Assembly (NCBI GenBank): GCA_013911595.1
Contig: JACESY010000012.1
Span: 1-33,685 of the forward strand
Source: Azoarcus sp.
GTDB taxonomy: Bacteria > Pseudomonadota > Gammaproteobacteria > Burkholderiales > Rhodocyclaceae
Reading direction: 5' to 3'
DNA length: 33,685 nucleotides
Shown: positions 8,861 to 17,192 of the stretch, one piece after another
How the letters are laid out: every line of letters starts with the position of its first letter
Numbering within the stretch: position 1 is the first letter of the stretch
The notes under the pieces: generated by a model
Database searches by the model: none
What the model saw: only the letters and a program-made list of their open reading frames with translations
What the model was told of the DNA's origin: nothing
Position numbers and translations under genes: made by a program

Positions 8861-10617
8861 TGCGACAAGCGCCGCAACACCCAACCATGCCGCCGTCGCA
8901 TCACCGCCAGCCCTTCGCCGCCGCTCTGCGGCAACTGTGGCAGATCCTCGAGCCACGCGAACAACGCAAGGCCTACCGAATTCTCGCCATGGTCATCGTC
9001 ATGGCCTTGATGGAAGCGGCCGGCGTAGTTTCCATCGTGCCATTTCTGGCCGCCATCACAGACCCGCAGGCGATTCAGTCCAACCGCCTGTTAAACCTGC
9101 TCTACGAAACCTTCGGATTTTCCTCCGAACGCGACTTCATCATCGCGTTGGGAATTGGCTCCGGGCTGGTGATTGCGACCTCGTCCGCCTTCAAGGCCAT
9201 CACGCAACACGCCCTCAACCGTTTCAGCCACCTCCAGCTCCACTCGATCAGTAGCCGGCTGCTGCTCAACTATCTCAATCAGCCCTACAGCTTCTTTCTG
9301 CAACGCAACACGTCGGACCTGATCAAAAACATCCTCTCCGAGACGGATCAGGTAGTGACCACGCTGATCCAACCCGTCGTGCACACCATTGCACAAAGCA
9401 TCATCGTGCTGGCCATCGCCCTGCTGCTGCTGGCCTACGACGCCCGCATCGCCACCGCGGTCACCGTGTCGCTGGCGTTGATGTACGGCGTCATCTACTA
9501 CGTCGCCCGAAATCGCCTGTCCGCAATCGGGGCCGAGCGCATGCGCGCCAACACCGAGCGTTACAAGGCCGCCAACGAAGCACTTGGCGGCATCAAGGAA
9601 ATCAAGATCGGGGCCGCCGCGCCGCTCTACCTTCGGCGCTTCAACACCGCGACACGCACCTTCGCCAGACACCGCGCCGCCAATGACACCATTGCGCAAA
9701 CACCGCTCTACATCGTGGAAGCTGTCGGCTACGGCGGGCTGATTGCAATCGCGGTGGTGATGCTGTGGCGAACCGGCAACGTCTCGGAAGCGCTACCGCT
9801 GATCGGACTGTACGGCTTCGCTGCCTATCGCATGCTCCCGGCCGTTCAGGTGATCTATCGCGGCATCTCGCGCATGCGCTTTTCCGCCGAGGCACTGACG
9901 CGGCTGCACCACGACCTCAATCACCCACACAATCAGCCCGCGGAAAACCTCCACCCCCCGATCGTGCCGAAGCGCGAAATCCGTCTCGCATCGATCTCCT
10001 ATACCTATCCGACCGCCGCGAAACCGGTGTTCGACAATTTCAGCCTTACCCTGCTGGCCAACACCATCAACGTCATCGCCGGCCCCAGCGGCAGCGGCAA
10101 GACCACTTTGATGGACATCCTGCTCGGCCTGCTGGAACCGCAACACGGCACGATCACGGTGGACGAGACGCAAATCACGCACGATAACCTGCCCGCCTGG
10201 CAGGCTTCGATCGGCTACGTCCCGCAGCATACCTACCTCTTCGACGGTAGCATTGCAGAGAACATCGCCATGGGCTTGAGCATCGACCAGATCGACATGA
10301 ACGCCGTGCGCGACGCAGCCGCGAAGGCCGAAATCGAACACTTCATCAGCAAGGAATTGCCCGCAGGCTACAGCACCAGCGTTGGCGAACGAGGCATTCG
10401 GCTGTCCGGCGGACAGATGCAACGAATCGGCATCGCGCGCGCGCTGTATCGCAATCCAACGGTGCTGATTCTCGATGAACCGACCAGCGCCTTGGACGAA
10501 GAAACGGATGCCCGACTCATGGCCACGTTGACGGCCTTGCAGACTGGAGTGACGATTGTGCTGGTCAGTCATCGGCCGAAACACCGCGCCGATTTCCCTT
10601 GCATTCAGTTGATTTGA
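8860..10617 (+). CDS. ABC transporter, fused permease/ATPase (PglK/MsbA-like glycan flippase)
   Basis: A 585-residue half-transporter. Residues about 35-330 form the six-helix exporter membrane domain and about 365-585 the ATPase. The ATPase shows Walker A GPSGSGKTT (about 408), signature LSGGQMQR (about 514), Walker B with DEPTSALDEET (about 540) and an H-loop histidine in VSHR. Context (pse genes, glycosyltransferases) and resemblance to PglK-type flippases suggest it moves a lipid-linked oligosaccharide across the inner membrane. Only about 13 residues follow the H-loop histidine, so the C-terminal tail is shorter than usual. The first ATG overlaps the HEPN stop; an internal ATG at 8887 is an alternative start. 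Confidence 0.88.
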   Translation: MRQAPQHPTMPPSHHRQPFAAALRQLWQILEPREQRKAYRILAMVIVMALMEAAGVVSIVPFLAAITDPQAIQSNRLLNLLYETFGFSSERDFIIALGIGSGLVIATSSAFKAITQHALNRFSHLQLHSISSRLLLNYLNQPYSFFLQRNTSDLIKNILSETDQVVTTLIQPVVHTIAQSIIVLAIALLLLAYDARIATAVTVSLALMYGVIYYVARNRLSAIGAERMRANTERYKAANEALGGIKEIKIGAAAPLYLRRFNTATRTFARHRAANDTIAQTPLYIVEAVGYGGLIAIAVVMLWRTGNVSEALPLIGLYGFAAYRMLPAVQVIYRGISRMRFSAEALTRLHHDLNHPHNQPAENLHPPIVPKREIRLASISYTYPTAAKPVFDNFSLTLLANTINVIAGPSGSGKTTLMDILLGLLEPQHGTITVDETQITHDNLPAWQASIGYVPQHTYLFDGSIAENIAMGLSIDQIDMNAVRDAAAKAEIEHFISKELPAGYSTSVGERGIRLSGGQMQRIGIARALYRNPTVLILDEPTSALDEETDARLMATLTALQTGVTIVLVSHRPKHRADFPCIQLI

Positions 10618-10679
10618 AGAAGCCGCCGAAGCTCAGCACCACAAACGGCCAGGCACGCTCAAGTCGCCCCGCCAGGATC

Positions 10680-10709
10680 TTGAGCCAGCCAGCCTCATTA
10701 CCCTAACAA
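10680..10709 (+). promoter_or_regulatory. Weak candidate promoter before the capsule-type glycosyltransferase
   Basis: TTGAGC and TAACAA are separated by 18 bp in the 145-bp gap between the flippase stop and the next gene. Both hexamers match the consensus at only four positions. No terminator was seen in the gap, so read-through from the flippase is equally possible. Confidence 0.25.
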
Positions 10710-10762
10710 TATGCATTTGCGACGCTGGATCAAGCGTTCGAATGATGTAGAGAAACTTTGGC

Positions 10763-12262
10763 ATGTCCGCAACCGCGCGAAAGTATGTGTTCATCCCGAC
10801 CGGCCGTCAGGTCTGGCTTGCGCTCGCAGCAAAGCTGAAAGCGGAACTGCATGCAGTTCCCGTTGGCTGGCTAGGGGACTCCCGACTTGACAATGAGGCA
10901 AAACGGCTCTTCCCAGGCATTGACATTCTGGACTTCTCCCGCGTCAACTATTCCCCCGCAGAAGTGGAGAAAATTCAAGTAAGCGATCTTCGTTTTATAC
11001 TCGACAACCCGCGTTATCTGCAGACAAAAGCTAACGCCCTGAAAATGATGGATCGCCAAGATCCATATGGCGCTTACAGGCTGGTGGACAGGGAAGCCCA
11101 TTTCCATCAACACTGCCTACTGTCAATACATTACTTGATGAAGTGGACGCCGGACTTTGTCTTGATGGCCGAGTCACCGCACGCCCCGATGCAGTATGTC
11201 TTGTTCGAAGTCGCGAAGTTCTTTGAGGTTCCAACTTTTTCTTTTGTTTCGTGGGGAATTGCTCCAATAATACACATACGGAATGGAATAAGCGGAGCAC
11301 CCATAAAGAAGCATATAGAAGAGCCTCATCGAGCCATAGAAGAGCTACTGAGCTCATACACTGGACAATTCAATAACAAAGCGGTCGGCGTAGAACCGAA
11401 GTACATGAAAATTCAGAAGCGGTTTGACTCAGAGTATCAAAGCCCCAAACTCATCACCAGAAGCATTTTTAACCTGATAAAAAAACCCAGACCTAAATGG
11501 CCACACAATGAAAAAGGGCTGCTGCCCGAAACTCATTTTTTCAGATCGGAGAAATTGCTGCGACATGTGCTCACAAACAGGATCAGAAGATCGATCCTGA
11601 AGGAACTGGCTATCAAATCAGAGAGAGTTCCGGATGGAGATTTCGTTTACTTCCCTCTCCACTATGAACCTGAGCGCACTACCACACCAGACGGGATCGA
11701 GTTCACCGATCAGATCAAGGCGCTGGCGGCGCTCAGGGCTTTAGTTCCTTTGGACTTACCAATACTCGTCAAAGAGCACTACTCTCAGACATCCAGGGCG
11801 CTCAGTGGCTACAAGGGCAGGAGCAAGGACTTTTACTCGGTCGCGACTAGCATGCGTAACGTGCAAATCGTTGATCAATCGACAAGGTCGGATGAATTGA
11901 TCGCCGCAGCCGTGCTCACAGCCACAATCAACGGAACTGCCGCGTTAGAAGCGGCATGTCTCGGAAAATCTGCATTGGTCTTCGGAAATGCGTGGTATCG
12001 GGGCACTCCGAACATCTTCCATTTCGATGACATAGCCTCTTTTGATTGCATAACCAAGTACAAACCTGCGAGTCTGATCGACATCGAAAGACACTTGCAG
12101 GATACTGCGCGAAAGAACTGTGTTTTGGGCTGCATAAACCCAAGCAACGAACTACTGTATCAAGACATTTATCAATCGATCAATTACACAATTGAGCGAG
12201 AAATATCAGAACTACTCAAACTTGTCACTGCGGCAATTGATACGGTAAGCACGCCATGCTGA
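10763..12262 (+). CDS. Capsule-polysaccharide-type glycosyltransferase (surface carbohydrate biosynthesis)
   Basis: A 499-residue cytoplasmic protein without membrane segments. The C-terminal half has YFPLHYEPERTTTPDG and, further on, PILVKEHYSQ and LTATINGTAALEAACLGKSALVFG. These resemble the nucleotide-sugar-binding half of capsule (KpsS/KpsC-type) and related surface carbohydrate GT-B proteins. The specific sugar cannot be inferred. Base composition is visibly more AT-rich than in neighbours, and an A7 run occurs around 11478, consistent with horizontal acquisition. It overlaps pseB by 7 bp, so it is probably co-expressed with the pseudaminic-acid genes. Family assignment is by motif resemblance from memory. 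Confidence 0.6.
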   Translation: MSATARKYVFIPTGRQVWLALAAKLKAELHAVPVGWLGDSRLDNEAKRLFPGIDILDFSRVNYSPAEVEKIQVSDLRFILDNPRYLQTKANALKMMDRQDPYGAYRLVDREAHFHQHCLLSIHYLMKWTPDFVLMAESPHAPMQYVLFEVAKFFEVPTFSFVSWGIAPIIHIRNGISGAPIKKHIEEPHRAIEELLSSYTGQFNNKAVGVEPKYMKIQKRFDSEYQSPKLITRSIFNLIKKPRPKWPHNEKGLLPETHFFRSEKLLRHVLTNRIRRSILKELAIKSERVPDGDFVYFPLHYEPERTTTPDGIEFTDQIKALAALRALVPLDLPILVKEHYSQTSRALSGYKGRSKDFYSVATSMRNVQIVDQSTRSDELIAAAVLTATINGTAALEAACLGKSALVFGNAWYRGTPNIFHFDDIASFDCITKYKPASLIDIERHLQDTARKNCVLGCINPSNELLYQDIYQSINYTIEREISELLKLVTAAIDTVSTPC

Positions 12263-13260
12263 AGAATTCATCCATCCTCGTCACAGGCGGCACCGGCTCG
12301 TTCGGGCACACCTTCGTACCGATGACGCTTGCCAGGTACAACCCGAAGAAGATCATCGTCTTCTCACGCGACGAGATGAAGCAGTGGGAGATGGCCAAGC
12401 ACTTCCAGGGCGACGCTCGCGTGCGCTTCTTCGTCGGCGATGTGCGCGACAAGGATCGTCTCTACCGCGCGCTCGATGGGGTCGACTACGTGGTTCATGC
12501 CGCAGCGACGAAGATCGTGCCGACCGCAGAGTACAACCCATTCGAATGCGTAAAGACCAACATCAACGGCGCGATGAACCTGATCGACGCCTGCATCGAC
12601 AAGGGCGTCAAGCGTGTGGTGGCACTGTCCACCGATAAGGCAAGCAGCCCGATCAACCTGTACGGCGCCTCCAAGCTGGCCTCCGACAAGCTTTTCGTTG
12701 CGGGCAATTCGTACGTTGGCGGGGACGAGACGCGGTTTGCGGTGGTGCGCTACGGCAACGTGATGGGATCTCGTGGTTCGGTCATCCCGTTTTTCCTCTC
12801 TCTCCGGAACAAGGGTGTCTTGCCCATCACGGACGAAAGGATGACCCGTTTCATGATCACGCTCGAACAGGGCGTGGAACTGGTCTGGCATGCCCTGCAG
12901 GACATGGAAGGCGGGGAAATCTACGTCAAGAAGATTCCATCGATGAAGGTCGTCGACCTCGCCAGAGCAGTCGCACCCGAGGCCACACATGAACTCATCG
13001 GAATCCGCCCCGGAGAAAAGCTGCACGAGCAGATGATCGGCGAGGAGGATGCGTTCTACACCTACGAATATCCTTCGCACTTCAAGATTCTGCCGGCCAT
13101 CCATGGCTGGAGCGCGTGCCCCATCCGCATCAAGGACGGCAAGAAGGTTCCGGAAGGGTTCAGCTACACCAGCCACAACAACACGGAGTGGATGAGTGTC
13201 GCCCAATTGCAATCCTGGCTCGCTGAGAACGAGCACAAGATCGGAAGGACCTGCGGATGA
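12256..13260 (+). CDS. pseB: UDP-N-acetylglucosamine 4,6-dehydratase (inverting)
   Basis: A 334-residue extended short-chain dehydrogenase that performs the first step of CMP-pseudaminic acid synthesis: UDP-GlcNAc to UDP-2-acetamido-2,6-dideoxy-beta-L-arabino-hexos-4-ulose. It has the Rossmann motif TGGTGSFG (residues 10-17), the PseB-typical SRDEMKQWEM, STDKASSPINLYGASK with the YxxxK pair, and the C-terminal IRPGEKLHEQMI. Length equals that of the Campylobacter/Helicobacter enzymes. The pseC start overlaps its stop. Codon use returns to GC-rich here compared with the preceding gene. Confidence 0.95.
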   Translation: MLKNSSILVTGGTGSFGHTFVPMTLARYNPKKIIVFSRDEMKQWEMAKHFQGDARVRFFVGDVRDKDRLYRALDGVDYVVHAAATKIVPTAEYNPFECVKTNINGAMNLIDACIDKGVKRVVALSTDKASSPINLYGASKLASDKLFVAGNSYVGGDETRFAVVRYGNVMGSRGSVIPFFLSLRNKGVLPITDERMTRFMITLEQGVELVWHALQDMEGGEIYVKKIPSMKVVDLARAVAPEATHELIGIRPGEKLHEQMIGEEDAFYTYEYPSHFKILPAIHGWSACPIRIKDGKKVPEGFSYTSHNNTEWMSVAQLQSWLAENEHKIGRTCG

Positions 13261-14426
13261 TCCCGTACGGGCGGCAGGACATCACACAAGCCGATATCGA
13301 CGCAGTCATCGATGTCCTTCAGTCGGATTTTCTGACACAAGGGCCGCAGATACCGCGCTTCGAAGAAACGGTAGCGTCGTACTGTGGCACGCGGCATGCA
13401 GTGGCGGTCAATAGCGCCACCTCGGCCCTGCACATCGCCTGCCTTGCACTCGGTCTTGGCCCGGGAGACTGGCTGTGGACCTCGCCAATCACCTTCGTCG
13501 CGTCGGCAAACTGCGGGCTGTACTGCGGGGCCGGAGTCGATTTCGTCGACATCGACCCGCGCACCTACAATCTGTGCCCCCACGCACTTGAGCGCAAACT
13601 GGTCGCTGCCGAGCGCGACGGGCGTCTGCCCAAAGTCGTAGTCGCTGTCCACCTGTGCGGCCAGGCATGCGACATGGATGCAATCTACGCGCTGGCCATA
13701 CGCTATGGCTTTCGCGTCATCGAGGATGCCTCCCACGCCATCGGCGGCAAGTACCGGGGTGAGCCGATCGGCAACTGCCGCTACAGCGACGTGACGGTAT
13801 TCAGCTTCCACCCGGTCAAGGTGATCACCACCGCCGAAGGCGGGATGGCCTTGACCAACGACCCGGAGCTCGCGGAAAAGATGGCGCTTCTGCGCAGCCA
13901 CGGCATCACACGCGATCCGACGCGGATGACCCACGAGCCCGACGGCCCCTGGTATTACCAGCAGATCGACCTTGGCTACAATTACCGCATGACGGATCTT
14001 CAGGCAGCGCTCGGCATCAGCCAGATGACCCGGCTCGACGACTACGTCTGCTGCCGAACTGAACTGGCGCACCGTTACGACACCTTGCTCGCCGATCTGC
14101 CACTCTCAACGCCCTGGCAGCATCCGGACAGCAAGTCGAGCTGGCATCTCTACGTGATCCGCCTGCAAATCGAAAAACAGGGAGGAGCCAGCATTGCTCG
14201 CCGCCAAGTGTTCGAATCGCTGCGCGACCAGGGTATCGGAGTCAGCCTGCACTACATCCCGGTGCACACCCAGCCCTACTACCGGCGCCTGGGTTTTGGC
14301 AGCGGGGACTATCCGGATGCGGAGCGCTACTATGCCGGCGCGGTCAGCCTGCCGATATTCCAGACCATGTGTGAAGCGCAACAGGACACAGTCGTTGCGG
14401 CACTATATACCGCATTGGCTATCTGA
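13257..14426 (+). CDS. pseC: UDP-4-amino-4,6-dideoxy-N-acetyl-beta-L-altrosamine transaminase
   Basis: A 389-residue PLP-dependent DegT/DnrJ/EryC1-type aminotransferase for the second step of the pseudaminic-acid pathway. The N-terminus IPYGRQDIT and SDFLTQGPQIPRFE are typical of PseC. The cofactor lysine is in FSFHPVKVITTAEGGM (Lys at about 188), and YNYRMTDLQAALG is conserved. It starts inside an ATGA overlap with pseB, with GGAAGGA eight bases upstream. Confidence 0.95.
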   Translation: MIPYGRQDITQADIDAVIDVLQSDFLTQGPQIPRFEETVASYCGTRHAVAVNSATSALHIACLALGLGPGDWLWTSPITFVASANCGLYCGAGVDFVDIDPRTYNLCPHALERKLVAAERDGRLPKVVVAVHLCGQACDMDAIYALAIRYGFRVIEDASHAIGGKYRGEPIGNCRYSDVTVFSFHPVKVITTAEGGMALTNDPELAEKMALLRSHGITRDPTRMTHEPDGPWYYQQIDLGYNYRMTDLQAALGISQMTRLDDYVCCRTELAHRYDTLLADLPLSTPWQHPDSKSSWHLYVIRLQIEKQGGASIARRQVFESLRDQGIGVSLHYIPVHTQPYYRRLGFGSGDYPDAERYYAGAVSLPIFQTMCEAQQDTVVAALYTALAI

Positions 14427-14455
14427 ATCGACGGCACAGCATCGGGAGAAGAAAG

Positions 14456-14746
14456 TTGAAACGATCCGCTGCCTTGGAAAAAAACCGCGAGCGCATCCGA
14501 AAGATCGTACTGGCACATCTGGCTAGCAACCCGCGTGTGTTCGGCTCGGTTCTGCACGGTGACGACACGGAACTCAGCGATCTGGATATTCTCATCGACC
14601 CCGCTCACGATGCTTCACTACTCGATATCGCCAACATTCAAGTAGAACTTGGAGCACTGCTGGGGGTTTCGATAGACGTACTCACCCCGACCGCGCTCCC
14701 TCCCCGGTTGCGAACTCAAGTGGTTCAGGAAGCTCAGGCGATATGA
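14456..14746 (+). CDS. MNT-type nucleotidyltransferase without a HEPN partner
   Basis: A 96-residue minimal nucleotidyltransferase with FGSVLHGDDTELSDLDILID, giving the GSx10DxD signature, and a C-terminal end (LRTQVVQEAQAI) like that of other MntA-type antitoxins. The start is a TTG with a good GGGAG site; an A7 run lies near the start. It sits between pseC and pseF, where pse operons normally have no such gene. Its stop overlaps a 38-codon ORF (ATGA) that does not resemble HEPN. It may be an orphan antitoxin or a regulator; no function is assigned. Confidence 0.75.
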   Translation: MKRSAALEKNRERIRKIVLAHLASNPRVFGSVLHGDDTELSDLDILIDPAHDASLLDIANIQVELGALLGVSIDVLTPTALPPRLRTQVVQEAQAI

Positions 14747-14859
14747 GAAAGAGAGCAGTTCAAAACGCCTCGCCCGCTCTTGACGCCCAGCTTGTTTCGT
14801 TGAGCACGCCCCGCGGCACACCTCGCGACGACGACGCTGCGCACGAGATTCATCGATGA
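14743..14859 (+). CDS. Putative 38-aa ORF bridging the MNT gene and pseF
   Basis: This frame is too short for the ORF track. Its ATG overlaps the TGA of the MNT gene (ATGA, 14743-14746) and its own TGA overlaps the pseF ATG (ATGA, 14856-14859). The protein begins MRKRAVQNASPALDAQ and is rich in charged residues, with no recognised domain. It occupies the place where a HEPN toxin would be expected but shows no RxxxxHxY motif in any frame. It could be a coupled small protein, a translational bridge keeping ribosomes on pseF, or a remnant left after deletion of a HEPN gene. Confidence 0.35.
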   Translation: MRKRAVQNASPALDAQLVSLSTPRGTPRDDDAAHEIHR

Positions 14860-15557
14860 AGCTGGCTATCATCCCCGCCCGCGGCGGCAGCAAGCGCATT
14901 CCGCGTAAGAACATCAAGCCCTTCTGCGGGAAGCCGATGATCGCGTGGTCGATTGAAGCCGCTCGCGACAGCGGCTGCTTCGACAGGATCATCGTCTCTA
15001 CCGACGACGACGAAATCGCGGCGATTGCTCGAGCGCATGGTGCGCAAACCCCGTTCAAGCGCCCGGCCAAGCTGGCGGATGATCACACTGGCACGATCCC
15101 TGTCATCGCACACGCCATCGAGTGGATGGGACAGCACGAGACCCCGGTAGAGTTTGCATGCTGCATCTATGCCACAGCACCTTTCGTACGGAACGAGGAC
15201 CTGCAACGCGGACTCGACGTTTTGCATAGCAGCGAGGCTGACTACGCCTTTTCAGTCACCAGCTACCCATTCCCCATCCAGCGTGCGATCCGCGTGACTT
15301 CCGACCAGCGGGTCGAGATGTTCAATCCGGAACATTTCGACACCCGCTCTCAGGACCTGGAGGAGGCGTTTCATGACGCCGGCCAGTTCTATTGGGGCCT
15401 CGCTTCCGCATGGCTAAGCAGCAAGCCACTGTTCACCCGAGATTCGGCCCCTGTGCTGCTGCCGCGTCACCGAGTGCAAGACATCGACACGTCAGAAGAC
15501 TGGGAGCGCGCCGAGTGGCTGTTCAAGGCCATGCGCTCCAGTGCGAAACAGGATTGA
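14856..15557 (+). CDS. pseF: Pseudaminic acid cytidylyltransferase
   Basis: A 233-residue cytidylyltransferase that activates pseudaminic acid with CTP to CMP-Pse. The N-terminal CTP-binding loop is IIPARGGSKRIPRKNIK, with WSIEAARDSGCFDRIIVSTDD next and FHDAGQFYWG near the C-terminus, as in PseF and NeuA-type enzymes. PseF is favoured over NeuA by its length and by the surrounding pse genes. The start overlaps the stop of the 38-aa ORF. Confidence 0.93.
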   Translation: MKLAIIPARGGSKRIPRKNIKPFCGKPMIAWSIEAARDSGCFDRIIVSTDDDEIAAIARAHGAQTPFKRPAKLADDHTGTIPVIAHAIEWMGQHETPVEFACCIYATAPFVRNEDLQRGLDVLHSSEADYAFSVTSYPFPIQRAIRVTSDQRVEMFNPEHFDTRSQDLEEAFHDAGQFYWGLASAWLSSKPLFTRDSAPVLLPRHRVQDIDTSEDWERAEWLFKAMRSSAKQD

Positions 15558-15559
15558 GC

Positions 15560-16666
15560 GTGAAAGTCGCCTTCCGCGCCGACGCGTCCCTGCAGATCGG
15601 CACGGGGCACGTCATGCGTTGCCTTACATTGGCTGACGCACTGAATGAACAAGGCGCCAGCTGCCACTTTCTCTGCCGGGAGCACGAAGGCAATCTGACC
15701 GGATTCATCCGGAGCAAGGGACATACGACCCATGTTCTGTCAGCGACGCCGATCACCGGCACCGACTCTTGCGACAAGACGGTCTCCAAACTCCCGCACC
15801 GTCACTGGCTTGGCGCCAGCCAGGAACAGGATGCGCTAGACTGCGCGCCTATCTTGGCCGCCATCCGGCCGGACTGGCTCGTTGTCGACCACTACGCGCT
15901 GGACGCCCAGTGGGAACGAGAGCTGGAACCGTATTACCGCAGATTGATGGTCATTGACGATCTGGCAGACCGGCAACACGATTGTGATCTGCTGCTGGAT
16001 CAAACCTTTGGACGGTCGGCAGAGGAATACAGCCAGCTCGTACCTGACCGATGTCGCATACTCTGCGGGTCTCGGTACGCCCTGTTGCGCCCGGAGTTCG
16101 CCGCCCTGCGACCCTACAGCCTTTCGCGGCGAAGCCAGCCGAGCTTGCGGAACCTGCTGATCACCATGGGCGGTGTGGACAAGGACAACGTAACCTTTAC
16201 GATTCTTGACGCACTGCACCATTGCCCCCTGCCGGCAGACTGCAGAATCACCGTCGTGATGGGTGCCGAAGCACCGTGGCAGGAGCAAGTACGATTACTG
16301 GCTCAAGCCATGCCATGGCCCACCCGGGTGCTTGCAGGCGTCAATGACATGGCAAGCTTGATGGCCGACAGCGATCTGGCAATCGGCGCGGCCGGCGCAA
16401 CATCATGGGAACGATGTTGCCTGGGCCTGCCTTCACTGACGGCCATTCTGGCGCCCAATCAGCTCTTAGGCGCCATGGCGTTGGGCGCCGTGAATGCGGC
16501 CAGGCTGATTGAGATCGATGACAACATGCCTACCTGCCTGCGCGATGCGCTGCTAGAGTCCCAACAACCGGAAAGCCTTGCCGCCATGAGTTCAGCCGCC
16601 CGCAAGATTACCGACGGCCAAGGCGCATCCTCTCTAGCGAAGGCCCTGCTCGATGACGCCCCCTGA
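15560..16666 (+). CDS. pseG: UDP-2,4-diacetamido-2,4,6-trideoxy-beta-L-altropyranose hydrolase
   Basis: A 368-residue GT-B-like hydrolase that removes UDP from the pathway intermediate. The ORF track runs further upstream through pseF, but the start is the GTG at 15560 (MKVAFRADASLQIGTGHVMRC), two bases after the pseF stop. The N-terminal RADAS-x-GTGHVMRC motif contains the proposed catalytic histidine. The C-terminal half has AIGAAGATSWERCCLGLPS, the nucleotide-binding region. It overlaps pseH by 14 bp. Confidence 0.93.
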   Translation: MKVAFRADASLQIGTGHVMRCLTLADALNEQGASCHFLCREHEGNLTGFIRSKGHTTHVLSATPITGTDSCDKTVSKLPHRHWLGASQEQDALDCAPILAAIRPDWLVVDHYALDAQWERELEPYYRRLMVIDDLADRQHDCDLLLDQTFGRSAEEYSQLVPDRCRILCGSRYALLRPEFAALRPYSLSRRSQPSLRNLLITMGGVDKDNVTFTILDALHHCPLPADCRITVVMGAEAPWQEQVRLLAQAMPWPTRVLAGVNDMASLMADSDLAIGAAGATSWERCCLGLPSLTAILAPNQLLGAMALGAVNAARLIEIDDNMPTCLRDALLESQQPESLAAMSSAARKITDGQGASSLAKALLDDAP

Positions 16667-17192
16667 ATCTGGCACAGTTCGCCGCATGCGACACGAGGAC
16701 TTGGAAACGGTTCTTTCGTGGCGCAACCATCCCGAGACCCGCAAGTACATGCTCACGCGGCACGAAATCAGCGTGGACGAACACCGGCAGTGGTTCGAAA
16801 ATGCTTCATCGGAAGCTGATCATTGCCTGCTGATTTTCGAGGCCAATGGGTCACCCGCAGGTTTCGTGCATTTCCGCGGCTTCCTGGCGGGCGGTATTGC
16901 CAACTGGGGTTTCCACGTTGCGCCCGGAAGCCCCAAGGGTACGGGGACAATGCTGGGCGCTTCGGCGCTTGACTACGCGTTCGAAAGCCTTGAAGTCCAC
17001 AAGGTATGCGGCCAGGCACTTGACTTCAACGAGGCATCCATCCGTCTGCACCAGCACCTGGGTTTCGTGCAGGAAGGCGTGATGCGGGAACAGCACCTGG
17101 TCCAGGGAGCCTATTGCGACCTCATCCTGTTCGGGCTGCTGGGTACGGAATGGCCCCCATCCGTGTTGCAACGCAAAGAGTCCGCGGCATGA
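16653..17192 (+). CDS. pseH: UDP-4-amino-4,6-dideoxy-N-acetyl-beta-L-altrosamine N-acetyltransferase (GNAT)
   Basis: A 179-residue GNAT acetyltransferase that adds the N4-acetyl group from acetyl-CoA in the pseudaminic-acid pathway. It begins with MRHEDLETVLSWRNHPETRKYM, the usual PseH opening. The core has WGFHVAPGSPKGTGTMLG (acetyl-CoA loop) and the C-terminus has LHQHLGFVQEGVMREQHL. Its stop overlaps the pseI start (ATGA). The assignment is strengthened by its place between pseG and pseI. Confidence 0.92.
   Translation: MTPPESGTVRRMRHEDLETVLSWRNHPETRKYMLTRHEISVDEHRQWFENASSEADHCLLIFEANGSPAGFVHFRGFLAGGIANWGFHVAPGSPKGTGTMLGASALDYAFESLEVHKVCGQALDFNEASIRLHQHLGFVQEGVMREQHLVQGAYCDLILFGLLGTEWPPSVLQRKESAA

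Noticed and set aside
9091-10584. Minus-strand ORFs of 202 and 263 aa opposite the ABC transporter
   Set aside because: They mirror the ABC transporter codons and have no recognisable motif.
14618-15070. 150-aa minus ORF opposite the MNT gene and pseF
   Set aside because: It is a shadow of two well-supported plus-strand genes.
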